The position numbers and the translations under genes were made by a program. Positions 15,983 to 24,730 of a stretch of 64,000 nucleotides of DNA are shown piece by piece. The stretch is from positions 1 to 64,000 of the forward strand of contig CAVSPO010000012.1 of NCBI GenBank assembly GCA_963730005.1, written 5' to 3'. Numbering within the stretch: position 1 is the first letter of the stretch; the number at the start of each line of letters is the position of its first letter. This DNA comes from CAVSPO01 sp963730005 (lineage in GTDB: Bacteria > Actinomycetota > Actinomycetes > Propionibacteriales > Propionibacteriaceae). The notes beneath the pieces are model-generated. The model was not told where the DNA came from. It was given only the letters and a program-made list of their open reading frames with translations, and did no database searches.

Positions 15983-16770
15983 CAGGCCAGCACCGCCCAC
16001 GCCCCGACCGCTGCCCAGATGCCGGCTATCAACGCGAGCGAGCCGGCCACGAAGCGGGGCGAGGACGGCAGGCGGGGAGTCAGCGGCTCCAGGGTGCCGT
16101 CGATCCCGCGGGCGGCCAGGCCTTCGGTGAGCCGTGCTGCCCTGTCCCAGGAACGCACCAACACCGCACCCATGGCGGTCGCGAGGCTGTTCCAGCGTCG
16201 AACGACGCCCCGCAGGCCGCCGCCGGGGGCGTCCCCGAGCCGGGCCAGCTGGGCCGCCCGAATACCGATGGCGACCTCGAGCAGCACGAAGAGCAGCCGG
16301 TAGGTCAGCGAGGCCACCTCGACCAGCGGCCCGGGCAGGCCCCGACGGCGAACCCAGCCGAGCAGGTCGACCATCGGTGTGGTTGTGGCCAGCAGCAGGA
16401 TCGCCAGCGTGCCGGCGGCCGAGCGTCCGAACACCGCCAGCCCCGTGGCCGCGGTGGTCGCGTCCATCGAGATCGGACCCAGCGCGAACCAGGCGTCCGC
16501 GGGTGCCGGGCCGACCTGGATCGCCACCGAAGCCGCGCTGATGGTGATGAAGGTGAGTGGCGCCGCGCAACCGATGGCCAGCACTCGGGCCGGAATTCGG
16601 GCCGGAGCCAGGGTGAGCGCCACCGCGGCGAGCGCCACCAGGGGCGCGGCCGGCCAAGCAGGTGCGACCAGTGCGGTGACGACCAGCCCCATGCTGAGCA
16701 GGAGCTTGTCGCCCACCCTGATTTGCCGCCAAGGCGCGGTCCAGGCGGCATCATCGAGCGCGATGATCAT
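15982..16770 (-). CDS. cbiQ: Cobalt ECF transporter T component
   Basis: The 262-residue membrane protein has several hydrophobic helices (LLLSMGLVVTALVAPAW, LVALAAVALTLAPARI, VASLTYRLLFVLLEVAIGI) and the coupling segments of the EcfT/CbiQ family near LLGWVRRRGLPGPLVEVASL and RSWDRAARLTEGLAARG, where the A-R-G motif binds the ATPase. It couples CbiO to CbiMN. It starts 2 bases after the cbiN stop and is translationally coupled to cbiO. Confidence 0.92.
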   Translation of the reverse strand: MIIALDDAAWTAPWRQIRVGDKLLLSMGLVVTALVAPAWPAAPLVALAAVALTLAPARIPARVLAIGCAAPLTFITISAASVAIQVGPAPADAWFALGPISMDATTAATGLAVFGRSAAGTLAILLLATTTPMVDLLGWVRRRGLPGPLVEVASLTYRLLFVLLEVAIGIRAAQLARLGDAPGGGLRGVVRRWNSLATAMGAVLVRSWDRAARLTEGLAARGIDGTLEPLTPRLPSSPRFVAGSLALIAGIWAAVGAWAVLA

Positions 16771-16772
16771 GG

Positions 16773-17075
16773 TCAGCCCCGCGCGCGGGCCTTGGCGCGA
16801 CCGCGGAGGTTCCCCAGCACGTAGCCGAGCACGCCGGCACCCACCGCGGCCTGAAGGGCGAACAGGCCCGATTCGATCTCACCCGAACCGGGTTCGAAGA
16901 TCGGCTTGAACCAAGGCTCATAGCCGCCGTCCTCGATCGTCTGGGTGACCACCGAATCGGTACCCGCAAAGGGCTCCTGGTCGCCGGAGGTTCTGGGTGC
17001 CAACAGGAATGAGAGGGAGAAGATGGCGATGACAGCAGCGATGAGCGCCAGATTGATCCACTTGCCCTTAGACAC
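16773..17075 (-). CDS. cbiN: Cobalt transport protein CbiN
   Basis: The 100-residue protein has two transmembrane segments (ALIAAVIAIFSLSFLLA near 10-26 and ALQAAVGAGVLGYVLG near 73-88) flanking an extracytoplasmic loop with YEPWFKPIFEPGSGEIESGLFALQAA, the CbiN signature. It assists CbiM in loading cobalt. The GTG start at 17075 overlaps the cbiM stop by 8 bases. Confidence 0.92.
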   Translation of the reverse strand: MSKGKWINLALIAAVIAIFSLSFLLAPRTSGDQEPFAGTDSVVTQTIEDGGYEPWFKPIFEPGSGEIESGLFALQAAVGAGVLGYVLGNLRGRAKARARG

Positions 17076-17757
17076 TGGCAGTCTCCTTGGCGGTGCCCTT
17101 CGCGGGGGTGAGGATGCCGCGGCTTTCCAGTTCGGGGCGCACGACGCCGGCCAGGAAGCGGAACAGCAGCACGCCGACGAAGCCCTCGGCCAGCGCCAAG
17201 GGGATCTGCGTTAGGGCGAAGACACTGAGGAACTTCACGACCGCGCCGCCGAAGCCCGAAACGGGGTCGGGGTGGGCCAGGGCAAGTTGCAGCGATGTGA
17301 CGCAGTACGTGCCCAGATTGGCCATCGCCATGGCCATGAAGATGCCCACCGACGAGCCGAATCGGTGAAAGAGCCGGTAGCAGCCGTAGCCGATCCACGG
17401 CCCGGCGACGCCCATCGAGAAGACATTTGCGCCGAGCGTGGTGATGCCACCGTGTGCCAACAACAGCGCCTGGAAGAACAGCACGATGGTGGCCAGGAAG
17501 GCCATCACCGGCGGCCGGAAGAGCACCGCGCCCACCCCGGTGCCTGTTGGGTGCGACGAGCTCCCGGTGATCGAGGGCAACTTGATGGCCGACAGCACGA
17601 AGGTGAAGGCGCCCGCTGCTGCCAGCAGCATGGTGTTCTCGGTGCTGGTGCGGGCCTCCCTGATGACGGCTCGTCCACCGTGAATCACGAAGGGAGTAGC
17701 GGCGACGTACCATGCCAGGCATTGCAGCGGGGGGAGGAACCCTTCGGCGATGTGCAT
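17068..17757 (-). CDS. cbiM: Cobalt ECF transporter S component
   Basis: The 229-residue membrane protein opens MHIAEGFLPPLQCLAW. The amino terminus with His2 is the metal-binding site in CbiM/NikM proteins. It then has SSSHPTGTGVGAVLF, another family block with a metal-ligand His, and about six hydrophobic helices. It is the substrate-binding membrane component for Co2+. It is the first gene of cbiMNQO and lies directly behind a cobalamin riboswitch. GAGGAGAG lies just upstream of the ATG. Confidence 0.95.
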   Translation of the reverse strand: MHIAEGFLPPLQCLAWYVAATPFVIHGGRAVIREARTSTENTMLLAAAGAFTFVLSAIKLPSITGSSSHPTGTGVGAVLFRPPVMAFLATIVLFFQALLLAHGGITTLGANVFSMGVAGPWIGYGCYRLFHRFGSSVGIFMAMAMANLGTYCVTSLQLALAHPDPVSGFGGAVVKFLSVFALTQIPLALAEGFVGVLLFRFLAGVVRPELESRGILTPAKGTAKETASV

Positions 17758-17794
17758 GGTCTCTCCTCGTGAGATGGCGCGTCCCAGAATGTCG

Positions 17795-17895
17795 AAACGG
17801 CGAGGTGAGTTCCTGACTCTCGTCTAACGAAGACGTTCACAGTGGCGCGACCGTGCCGGATCTTCCCGGCTTCCTCGTGCCTCGTCGATTGTGCC
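17795..17895 (-). promoter_or_regulatory. Cobalamin riboswitch upstream of cbiMNQO
   Basis: On the minus strand GAGGAAGCCGGGAAGATCCG is followed by GCACGGTCGCGCCACTGTGA and, after a variable hairpin, GAGTCAGGAACTCACC. These are the conserved core blocks of the cobalamin aptamer, including the CGCCACTG core and the B12-box-like segment. It ends about 40 bases before cbiM. Bound adenosylcobalamin would shut down cobalt uptake. Confidence 0.9.
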
Positions 17896-17937
17896 ACTCT
17901 AGTCGCACACCGAGCCTCGGTGGCGAGAAAGGGCCAG

Positions 17938-18594
17938 ATGAGCGTGCGCTACGAATACCTGACCGATGCAGCCGCGATCTATGCGGAGTCCTTCGCGACG
18001 ATCCGCCGCGAGGCCGATCTGTCGAGGTTGCCCGAGGACGTTGCCAAGGTCGCGGTGCGGATGATCCATGCGGCAGCGCAGACCGACCTGCCAGCCGACA
18101 TCGCGTTCACCCCCGGGGTGGTGGCGAGTTGCCGGGCGGCGCTGTGGGCGGGCGCACCCATCCTGTGCGACTCGACGATGGTTGCCACCGGCATCATCCG
18201 GTCGCGGCTGCCGGCGTCCAACGAGGTCGTCTGCCACCTGGGTGAGCCCCGGCTGGCTGAGTTGGCGGCCGAGCTGGGGACGACCAAGACCGCCGCTGCC
18301 GTCGAGTTGTGGAAGGAACGTCTGGACGGTGCGGTGGTCGCCATCGGCAACGCGCCCACTGCGCTGTTCCGGCTGCTGGAGGTGGTGCGCGACACCGGGC
18401 TGCGGCCGGCCGGGGTGATCGGCATTCCGGTGGGCTTCGTTGGCGCTGCAGAGTCGAAGCAGGCCCTGGTCGACAACCCGTACGGGCTGGAGTACTTGGT
18501 GCTCAAGGGGCGCAGGGGCGGGTCGGCGGTGACCGTGGCCGCAGTGAACGCTATTGCCAGCACCGACGAGTCGACCAACCTCCCGAAGGATTGA
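17938..18594 (+). CDS. cbiC: Cobalt-precorrin-8 methylmutase
   Basis: The 218-residue protein has the CbiC/CobH blocks MIHAAAQTDLPADIAFTPGV, GAPILCDSTMVATGI, IGNAPTALFRLLEV and IGIPVGFVGAAESKQAL. It moves the C11 methyl group to C12, giving cobyrinate. AAAGGG precedes ATG 17938; an earlier in-frame start at 17842 lies within the riboswitch region of the opposite strand and is not used. cbiD follows after one base. Confidence 0.93.
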   Translation: MSVRYEYLTDAAAIYAESFATIRREADLSRLPEDVAKVAVRMIHAAAQTDLPADIAFTPGVVASCRAALWAGAPILCDSTMVATGIIRSRLPASNEVVCHLGEPRLAELAAELGTTKTAAAVELWKERLDGAVVAIGNAPTALFRLLEVVRDTGLRPAGVIGIPVGFVGAAESKQALVDNPYGLEYLVLKGRRGGSAVTVAAVNAIASTDESTNLPKD

Positions 18595-18595
18595 G

Positions 18596-19702
18596 TTGAC
18601 CTCAGGTGGACGCCGTGGCCAACTGGCGTCCTCGGGGCTGCGTCCCGGCTGGACGACCGGTGCCTGCGCCACGGCGGCGGCACGGGCGGGGTTCGCCGCC
18701 CTGCTGACCGGCGAGTTCCCCGACCCGGTCGAGGTGGCGTTGCCGCACGGCCGGACGCCGTCGTTTGCGCTGACGGCCTGGTCGCTGCACGACGGCGTCG
18801 CCGAGGTGGCGGTCACCAAGGACGCCGGGGACGACCCGGACGTCACACACGGGGCGGTGATTCGCGTCCGGGTGCGGGCGGGGGTGCCGGGGGAGGGTGT
18901 GCGGTTCGTGGCGGGGCCGGGTGTGGGGACGATCACGCTGCCGGGCCTGCCGCTGCCCCCTGGCGAGCCGGCGATCAATCCGATGCCCCGGGCGATGATC
19001 ATCGACAACCTGCGACGGGTGGCGGACTTGGACGAGGCCCAGCCCGACCCGGATGTGGTCGTCCAGGTCGGCATCGACGACGGCGATGCCTTGGCGCGCA
19101 GGACGCTCAACCCGCGGCTCGGCATCATCGGTGGGTTGTCGGTGCTCGGCACCACGGGCGTGGTCGTGCCGTACTCCTGTTCGGCCTGGATCGATGCGAT
19201 CCGACGCGGGGTCGATGTGGCGCGGGCGCTCGGGCACGAGCACGTGGCCGGCTGCACCGGGTCGACCTCGGAGCGGGTGGCGCAGCAACTGTTCGGGCTG
19301 CCCGAGTCGGCGCTGCTCGACATGGGCGACTTCGTCGGTGCTGTGTTGAAGCATCTGAGCCGCCACCCGGTGCCGCGGCTCACGCTGTGCGGCGGGGTGG
19401 GGAAGTTCGCCAAGCTGGCCGACGGGCATCTCGACCTGCACTCGGCCAGGTCGCGGGTAGACCACGAGTTCCTGGCCCGACTGGCCAGGGGAGCGGGTGC
19501 TGGCGAAGAGCTGACGTCCCAGGTTGCGCAGGCGACGACCGCCTTGGGTGCGGTCGAGCTGTGCGCCGGGTCCGGTGTTGGACTGGGGGACGCGATTGCG
19601 GCCTCGGCCCGGGAGCGGGCGGTGCGGGCGCTGGCCAACCCTGCGGTGGCGGTGGACGTGGTGTGCATCGATCGAGCCGGGCTGGTGGTGGGAAGAAGTT
19701 GA
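18596..19702 (+). CDS. cbiD: Cobalt-precorrin-5B C1-methyltransferase
   Basis: The 368-residue protein has LRPGWTTGACATAAARA, VTKDAGDDPDVTHG, VGTITLPGLPLPPGEPAINP and GVGKFAKLADGHLDLHS, the CbiD signature. It transfers a methyl to C1 and marks the anaerobic cobalamin route. TTG 18596 is taken as start: AAGGA stands 5 bases upstream and it lies next to the cbiC stop. Upstream in-frame starts would overlap cbiC. Confidence 0.92.
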   Translation: MTSGGRRGQLASSGLRPGWTTGACATAAARAGFAALLTGEFPDPVEVALPHGRTPSFALTAWSLHDGVAEVAVTKDAGDDPDVTHGAVIRVRVRAGVPGEGVRFVAGPGVGTITLPGLPLPPGEPAINPMPRAMIIDNLRRVADLDEAQPDPDVVVQVGIDDGDALARRTLNPRLGIIGGLSVLGTTGVVVPYSCSAWIDAIRRGVDVARALGHEHVAGCTGSTSERVAQQLFGLPESALLDMGDFVGAVLKHLSRHPVPRLTLCGGVGKFAKLADGHLDLHSARSRVDHEFLARLARGAGAGEELTSQVAQATTALGAVELCAGSGVGLGDAIAASARERAVRALANPAVAVDVVCIDRAGLVVGRS

Positions 19703-19736
19703 CCGAAGAAACGCCCGGCGATCACTGCGCAATGCC

Positions 19737-19765
19737 TTGTGAATGCGCAATTGAGCACCTACAAT
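19737..19765 (+). promoter_or_regulatory. Promoter of the HNH endonuclease gene
   Basis: A -35 TTGTGA (19737-19742), 17-base spacer and -10 TACAAT (19760-19765) stand 7 bases before ATG 19773, so the transcript would be leaderless. Confidence 0.65.
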
Positions 19766-19772
19766 AGAACAC

Positions 19773-21194
19773 ATGTTCGATGCTGGAGGGCTGGTTGGCT
19801 GGGGGGAAGCCACGCGTCTGGCTGCCGTCGAACGGATCGCCGGGGTGGCTGAGGCACGGCGCGATCTTGATGTCGAGGAACTGCTCGCACTGCTCCGCTT
19901 CTGTGAGGTGAACGCAACGGTTTCGGATTCCTCGGTCTCGACACCCGGGGGCGAACGCCTGATCGAGCTCGGGGACGAAGGCTGCCCCAGGGTCGCTGAG
20001 TTTGCGATCCTGGAGCTGGCCGCCCGTTTGGGCCGGACCTTCGAATCAGTCGCCGTGCAGCTGCGCCAGGTGCTGAACCTGCGTCACCGCTTCCCAATGC
20101 TCTGGGAAGCCGTTGTCAGCGGTGTGGTGCCGGCCTGGCAGGCAGACAACGTCACCGAGGAATGCCGGGCGCTGACCCAGGCCCAGGCAGCGAAGGTGGA
20201 CGGGCAACTGCGTGGGGTCTCCTGGCAGTCGATGCCTCGGATCATGCGCAAGGTGCGGGGGCTCATCGTGCAGGCTGATCCGGAGGCCGCACGTGAACGG
20301 GCAGCGTGGTTGAAGCAGGGGCAGTTTGCGGCCGTGCAGACCAGCAACGGCGTCAGCGACGTCTACGGACGCATCGCCGCCGCCGACGGCAGGTTTCTTG
20401 ACGCGACGCTGAACCGGTTTGCAGGCATCTTCGAAACCCAGGGTGACGACAGCCCGCTGCAGGCCCGCCGGGCCCGTGGGCTGGCGCTGCTGGCCTTCCC
20501 CGCCCGCGCCCTGCAGGTCCTCCAACAGGCCGTCCAACCCGATCTGCCGGGCTGGGCCCCGGACTGCTCCGCACCCCACGGCGGGCCTGTCGGTCACACC
20601 TGCGGGCAGGTCACTGTGGACCCCGAGAAGTTGCTGCCCCGGGCGTCGCTGCACGTCCACATCGCAGCCGAGTCGCTGGAAACCGGCGAGGGCGTGGCCC
20701 GGGTCGAAGGCATCGGGCCGGTGCTCGTCTCCCAGCTTCGTGACCTGCTCAGTGCTACCAGGCTCACCGTCTCACCGGTGATCGACGCCGCCGGCATGAC
20801 ACCGTTCGACTCCTACGAGATCCCGGCCCGGATGCGGGCCGCGGTCATCGCCCGGAACCCCATTGAGGTCTTCCCCGGCTCTGGACGCAGTGCCCGAAGT
20901 TGCCAGCTGGATCACACCCGGCCCTACGTGCACGGGCCAGGGGGAGCACTCGGGCAAACCCACCCCGACAACCTCGGACCACTGGGTTCGCGAGCACACC
21001 GGGCGAAAACGCACGGCAACTTCCACCTGGACCAGCCGCGACCCGGGGTGTTCGAATGGCGTACCCCACTTGGCTACCGGTTCCGGGTGTCACCCGAGCA
21101 CACCGAGTACCTCGGAGATGATCGAGCTCACCAGCAGCCCAGCGCAGTGGAAAGCAGGCTGCGTGTCGTGCTCTCAGGCCTCAAAGCTGGTTGA
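19773..21194 (+). CDS. DUF222/13E12-type HNH endonuclease domain protein
   Basis: The 473-residue protein has a long helical DUF222 region (AVERIAGVAEARRDLDVEELLALLRF ... MLWEAVVSGVVPAWQADNV) and a C-terminal HNH region CQLDHTRPYVHGPGGALGQT, HPDNLGPLGSRAHRAKTHGNF. This is the 13E12 repeat family, abundant in actinobacteria, of unproven function. In most members the zinc Cys and paired His read LC..HHR; here they are LGSRAHR, so one zinc ligand is lost and activity is doubtful. It has its own promoter and splits the cobalamin cluster, with its end overlapping cbiX/sirC by 14 bases tail to tail. It is likely an inserted selfish gene. Confidence 0.85.
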   Translation: MFDAGGLVGWGEATRLAAVERIAGVAEARRDLDVEELLALLRFCEVNATVSDSSVSTPGGERLIELGDEGCPRVAEFAILELAARLGRTFESVAVQLRQVLNLRHRFPMLWEAVVSGVVPAWQADNVTEECRALTQAQAAKVDGQLRGVSWQSMPRIMRKVRGLIVQADPEAARERAAWLKQGQFAAVQTSNGVSDVYGRIAAADGRFLDATLNRFAGIFETQGDDSPLQARRARGLALLAFPARALQVLQQAVQPDLPGWAPDCSAPHGGPVGHTCGQVTVDPEKLLPRASLHVHIAAESLETGEGVARVEGIGPVLVSQLRDLLSATRLTVSPVIDAAGMTPFDSYEIPARMRAAVIARNPIEVFPGSGRSARSCQLDHTRPYVHGPGGALGQTHPDNLGPLGSRAHRAKTHGNFHLDQPRPGVFEWRTPLGYRFRVSPEHTEYLGDDRAHQQPSAVESRLRVVLSGLKAG

Positions 21195-22413
21195 GCTCCC
21201 GGATCGCGGCCACGGCAGCCGTCCGGGCCCGCGCCGAGCGGTGCGGGTCACGATTACCGACCACCCCGACCATCAGCCCGTCCACAAGCCCGGTGGCCGG
21301 CGTCCACGCGCTTCCGCCCTGGGCGTCATCACCGCGAACGCAGAAGACCCGTGTCTGCTCGGCCCAATCGGCGACAGCTGCATTCACGACCGGGTCATCG
21401 GTCAGCGCCAGGACGTACCAGGCGCCGGCCAGATCGTCCGCGGCAATCGGCCGGGCTGACCAGCTGAGCTTCCCGGCTGCGGCCAATTCCTGGATCTGCT
21501 GGGACGCCGTCGGGGCGACCACCTGCACGCAGGCCCCGGCGTCCAGCAGCTTGCCGACGCGTCTGGACGCGACTGTCCCGCCACCGGCGACGACGACTTT
21601 TCGTCCGCGCAACACGAGTCCGCTGAGGTAGACCGGCGACGCCTCCGGGTGCCAGGTGTGGCGCAGGCGGGGGGCTGCAGCTTCGCGATAGCGGTCGGCC
21701 ACCACCGCGGCCAACTCGTCACAATCGCCGATCACGTCGCTGATGCGCACCTCGGCGTCCGGATGCGCCTGCTGCCACTCGGCGGTCTGCTGCTGGGTCC
21801 AGCCCAGCAGGCGTCCCGGGAAGAGGAAATGCGGCATGACGACGATCCGGCGTCCACCGTGGGCATACGCCCCGTCGAGCGCGGACGCCAGGTTCGGCCG
21901 CGAAACCTGAATGAACCCGGCGATGACGTCCGCGAAACCGCCCTCCTCGAGCAGCACCCGGGCCAACCGGGCATGGTCGGCGTTCGCGTCGGTGACGCTC
22001 GTGCCGCGTCCCAGCAAGACGACACTGGTCTGCCCGGCTGACCACTCGCCTTGCGCTTCACTGATCCGCCCCAGCACGGCCGCCCGCAGCCGCGGGTCGG
22101 GCCCCAGGTGCGGGGCGTAGCTGACCACACCGCCGGGCACCCGCGCGCGACCAGCGGCGATGCCCTCGGGGATGTCGTCACGGACGTGGCCGCCGGTGCC
22201 GATCATCAACGGCACGACGACCACGTGCCGGTCACTGTCGGCGCCGAGCGCGTCAGCGACGGCATCGGCCACGGACGGGGTGTCCAACTCGACGTAGCCG
22301 GCGCTCACCACAACCCCAGGCAGCAGCCCCCGGACGCGGTCGACCAGCGCCCGGCAGGCCTGCTGGCCCTCGGGAAGCCGGGTGCCGTGCGCGGCGATCA
22401 CCAGGGCCGTCAT
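21181..22413 (-). CDS. cbiX: CbiX-SirC fusion: cobaltochelatase + precorrin-2 dehydrogenase
   Basis: Of 410 residues, about 1-255 are sirohydrochlorin cobaltochelatase CbiX: LVIAAHGTRLPEGQQA (catalytic His) and the second half VVLLGRGTSVTDANADH with VMPHFLFPGRLL, a two-lobe long-form enzyme. From about 262, VYLSGLVLRGRKVVVAGGGTVASRRV and VFCVRGDDAQGG match the NAD-dependent precorrin-2 dehydrogenase (SirC/Met8/CysG-N). The fusion would oxidise precorrin-2 to sirohydrochlorin and insert cobalt. The start overlaps the cbiGH stop (ATGA). Confidence 0.92.
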   Translation of the reverse strand: MTALVIAAHGTRLPEGQQACRALVDRVRGLLPGVVVSAGYVELDTPSVADAVADALGADSDRHVVVVPLMIGTGGHVRDDIPEGIAAGRARVPGGVVSYAPHLGPDPRLRAAVLGRISEAQGEWSAGQTSVVLLGRGTSVTDANADHARLARVLLEEGGFADVIAGFIQVSRPNLASALDGAYAHGGRRIVVMPHFLFPGRLLGWTQQQTAEWQQAHPDAEVRISDVIGDCDELAAVVADRYREAAAPRLRHTWHPEASPVYLSGLVLRGRKVVVAGGGTVASRRVGKLLDAGACVQVVAPTASQQIQELAAAGKLSWSARPIAADDLAGAWYVLALTDDPVVNAAVADWAEQTRVFCVRGDDAQGGSAWTPATGLVDGLMVGVVGNRDPHRSARARTAAVAAIRELNQL

Positions 22414-24107
22414 CGCGCGGCCAACCAGCTGTAGTCACGCGGGGTGACCATCACCTCGCCACCAACGCCGGTGGGCACCATGCGGGTCGACGACGACCCC
22501 ACGATCACGATCGAATGCATGTCGACCCACTCGGGGTCGAAGTCGGCGATGGTCGCGACCCGGTAGTTCTGGTTCGGGCGGGTGGCGTCCCGCACCACCG
22601 CCACCGGCGTGGTCGGCGGCCGGTGTGCCGACAGAATCTGCAGCGCTCTGGGCAGCTGCTCAACCCGCTTGTGGCTACGGGGGTTGTAGAGCGCGACGAC
22701 GAAGTCACCCTCTGCTGCCGCCTGTAGCCGCTTCTCGATGACCTCCCAGCTGGTGTGCAGATCGGAGAGCGACAACGTCACGTGGTCGTGGCCCAGCGGC
22801 GCCCCCAGGATCGCGGAGGCGGCCAGCTCGGCGGTGACGCCGGGCACCACCTGCACGTCGATGCCCTCGGTGCCCTGCTCGAGGGTCGGTGAGGCCATCG
22901 CGTAGATCGCCGGGTCGCCCGAGCAGACGATCGCCACGTTGCGCCCCTCGCGGGCCTTCGAGATGCCGAGCGAGGTGCGCATGTCCTCGGTGCCCATCCC
23001 GGTCGCGACCGTCTCGGTGCCCGGCCGCAGCAGCCCCTTGATCTGCGCCACATAGGGCCGGTAGCCGATCACCACCGAGCTCTCACCTAGCACTCGTCGG
23101 GCGCGCGGGGTGAGCAGGTCGTCGGCGCCGGGTCCGAGGCCGACGATCGCCAGGCGTCCGCGCGGGGCCAGGCGTCCGATGGCCACGGTCGCGTCCCGGG
23201 TCTTGGCCTTCGGGACGACGAGGGACGCCCCGTGGGCCAGCACCGACGCCTCAGCGACGCTCGGCGTCCCGACGGCGTCAGCCGGTGCCTGGCTCGGATT
23301 GGGCACGGTGATCCCCGCCAGCTCCTCGGCCGGGTAGCAGACGAACGGGACGCCCAACTCGGCTGCCAACTCGACCAGCCCTGGCTCGTCAGCCTTGGCG
23401 TCCACGCTTGTCAATGCCGAAATCGACGCTCTCGCCAGACCGTGCTGGGCAAGGGTGTCGACCAGCAGCCCGCGCAGCGCCGCGACGTCGGTGCCACGGT
23501 TGCAGCCCATCCCCACCACCACACTCCTGGGGTGCAGCACGACGGTGGGCAGATCTTCCGGCACGCCGGTCCGGTCGCTGACCAACACCCGGGCCACCGG
23601 GTCGGTGTCGTTGTGAGGCAGTGGGGGCAGCGGCCACGGGTGCTCGCGCACCAGTGCGACCGGTCGGCCGTCCAGGATCGCACGGGTCACCCCGGCCAGG
23701 TCACCCGAGGTCGCCCAACCCAGGGTGTCGAGGCCGGGCAGGCCCAGCGCGTCCGTCGCGGTGGTCAGCACCGCGGTCGCCCCCAACCCCTCGGCGATCC
23801 GCCGGGCGAACTCGTTCGCGCCACCGACGTGACCACCGACCAGCGGGACGACGAAACGTCCGGCCTCGTCGATTACCACCACTGCGGGGTCGGTCAGCTT
23901 GTCTGCCAGCAGCGGGGCGATCAGACGGGTGGTGGCACCCAGTGCCAAATGGCTGACGATCAGGTCGCACTCGGCCCAGGCCGCGCGCAGTCCGTCAGCC
24001 GCCGAACCGGTGTACTGCCTGGTCGGGCCGAGGATCGCGGTGATCGCGTCGGCTCGGGCCCGGGCTGCCGGTGAGGCGGCCACCTGGCCGACGACGGGTT
24101 CGCTCAT
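22410..24107 (-). CDS. cbiGH: CbiG-CbiH fusion: cobalt-precorrin-5A hydrolase + precorrin-3B C17-methyltransferase
   Basis: Of 565 residues, the first half (LIVSHLALGATTRLIAPLLADK, VVPLVGGHVGGANEFARRIA, VVVGMGCNRGTDVAALRG) is CbiG, which opens the delta-lactone and releases C20 as acetaldehyde. From about 335, LAIVGLGPGADDLLTPRARRVL, VCSGDPAIYAMASPT and VVPGVTAELAASAILGAPLGHD are CbiH/CobJ, a SAM methyltransferase acting at C17. CbiG is unique to the anaerobic route. ATG 24107 has TAGGAG upstream and overlaps the cbiE stop. A longer frame to 24740 is an artefact. Confidence 0.93.
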   Translation of the reverse strand: MSEPVVGQVAASPAARARADAITAILGPTRQYTGSAADGLRAAWAECDLIVSHLALGATTRLIAPLLADKLTDPAVVVIDEAGRFVVPLVGGHVGGANEFARRIAEGLGATAVLTTATDALGLPGLDTLGWATSGDLAGVTRAILDGRPVALVREHPWPLPPLPHNDTDPVARVLVSDRTGVPEDLPTVVLHPRSVVVGMGCNRGTDVAALRGLLVDTLAQHGLARASISALTSVDAKADEPGLVELAAELGVPFVCYPAEELAGITVPNPSQAPADAVGTPSVAEASVLAHGASLVVPKAKTRDATVAIGRLAPRGRLAIVGLGPGADDLLTPRARRVLGESSVVIGYRPYVAQIKGLLRPGTETVATGMGTEDMRTSLGISKAREGRNVAIVCSGDPAIYAMASPTLEQGTEGIDVQVVPGVTAELAASAILGAPLGHDHVTLSLSDLHTSWEVIEKRLQAAAEGDFVVALYNPRSHKRVEQLPRALQILSAHRPPTTPVAVVRDATRPNQNYRVATIADFDPEWVDMHSIVIVGSSSTRMVPTGVGGEVMVTPRDYSWLAAR

Positions 24108-24730
24108 CTGGGATCTCCTAGCGCAGCCGGATCGTCGGGATGGTGGGCCAGCACGAGCACCACATTGGGCTGGGTCGCATCGTCCACCGCGCGCGCCTCG
24201 TCCTCGCTCAGGACGCGGACGCGTTCGTCGGGTTCGCCGAGGCGCTCGGCCAGCACGAAGGTTCGGCCGAGCCCGGCGGTCTCCGCCACGAGTTGAGCGA
24301 GCCCGACTGTGGGGTCGGTGAGCACGCCCACCTTGGGGTGGACGCGGCAGGCTGCCATGGCGGGGCCCGGGTCGACGCCGTGCGCCGAGACGAGCAGGGC
24401 GTCGTCCCACGGCAGGGCGACAGCGGCGAACGCGAGTTGCAGCGAACTGACCGCCGGCACGACCGAGACCGTGAGCCCGGCGAGCCGGAGGCGCCGCACG
24501 ATGCCGTGGAACAGCGGGTCGCCCGAGGCGATGACCAGGGCTTTCGCGTCCTGGGGCAACGCGGCGAGGGCCTCGATGGCCGGGGCGAGGGGCCCCAGCA
24601 CGATGCGCCGGCCGACCGGCACATTCAGGGCGTCCAGGTGTCGTCGCCCACCGACGACCAGGTCCGCCGCGGCGACCGCGTGGTGGAGCGCGGGGCTGGG
24701 GGAGCCCGCGTAGCCGTGCACGGTGATCAC
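24104..24730 (-). CDS. cbiE: Cobalt-precorrin-7 C5-methyltransferase
   Basis: The 208-residue protein has ITVHGYAGSPSPALHHAVA, VVGGRRHLDALN, VIASGDPLFHGIVRRL and VVPAVSSLQLAFAAVALPWDDA, the CbiE blocks of the tetrapyrrole methylase fold. It methylates C5. Together with separate CbiT it replaces CobL. The GTG start at 24730 overlaps the cbiF stop (GTGA), and its stop overlaps the cbiGH start (ATGA). Confidence 0.92.
   Translation of the reverse strand: MITVHGYAGSPSPALHHAVAAADLVVGGRRHLDALNVPVGRRIVLGPLAPAIEALAALPQDAKALVIASGDPLFHGIVRRLRLAGLTVSVVPAVSSLQLAFAAVALPWDDALLVSAHGVDPGPAMAACRVHPKVGVLTDPTVGLAQLVAETAGLGRTFVLAERLGEPDERVRVLSEDEARAVDDATQPNVVLVLAHHPDDPAALGDPR

Noticed and set aside
15983..16732. 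Upstream extension of the cbiO frame over cbiQ
   Set aside because: The extension is Arg/Gly-rich nonsense in a shifted frame; cbiQ on the same strand is clearly real and cbiO starts at TGATG.
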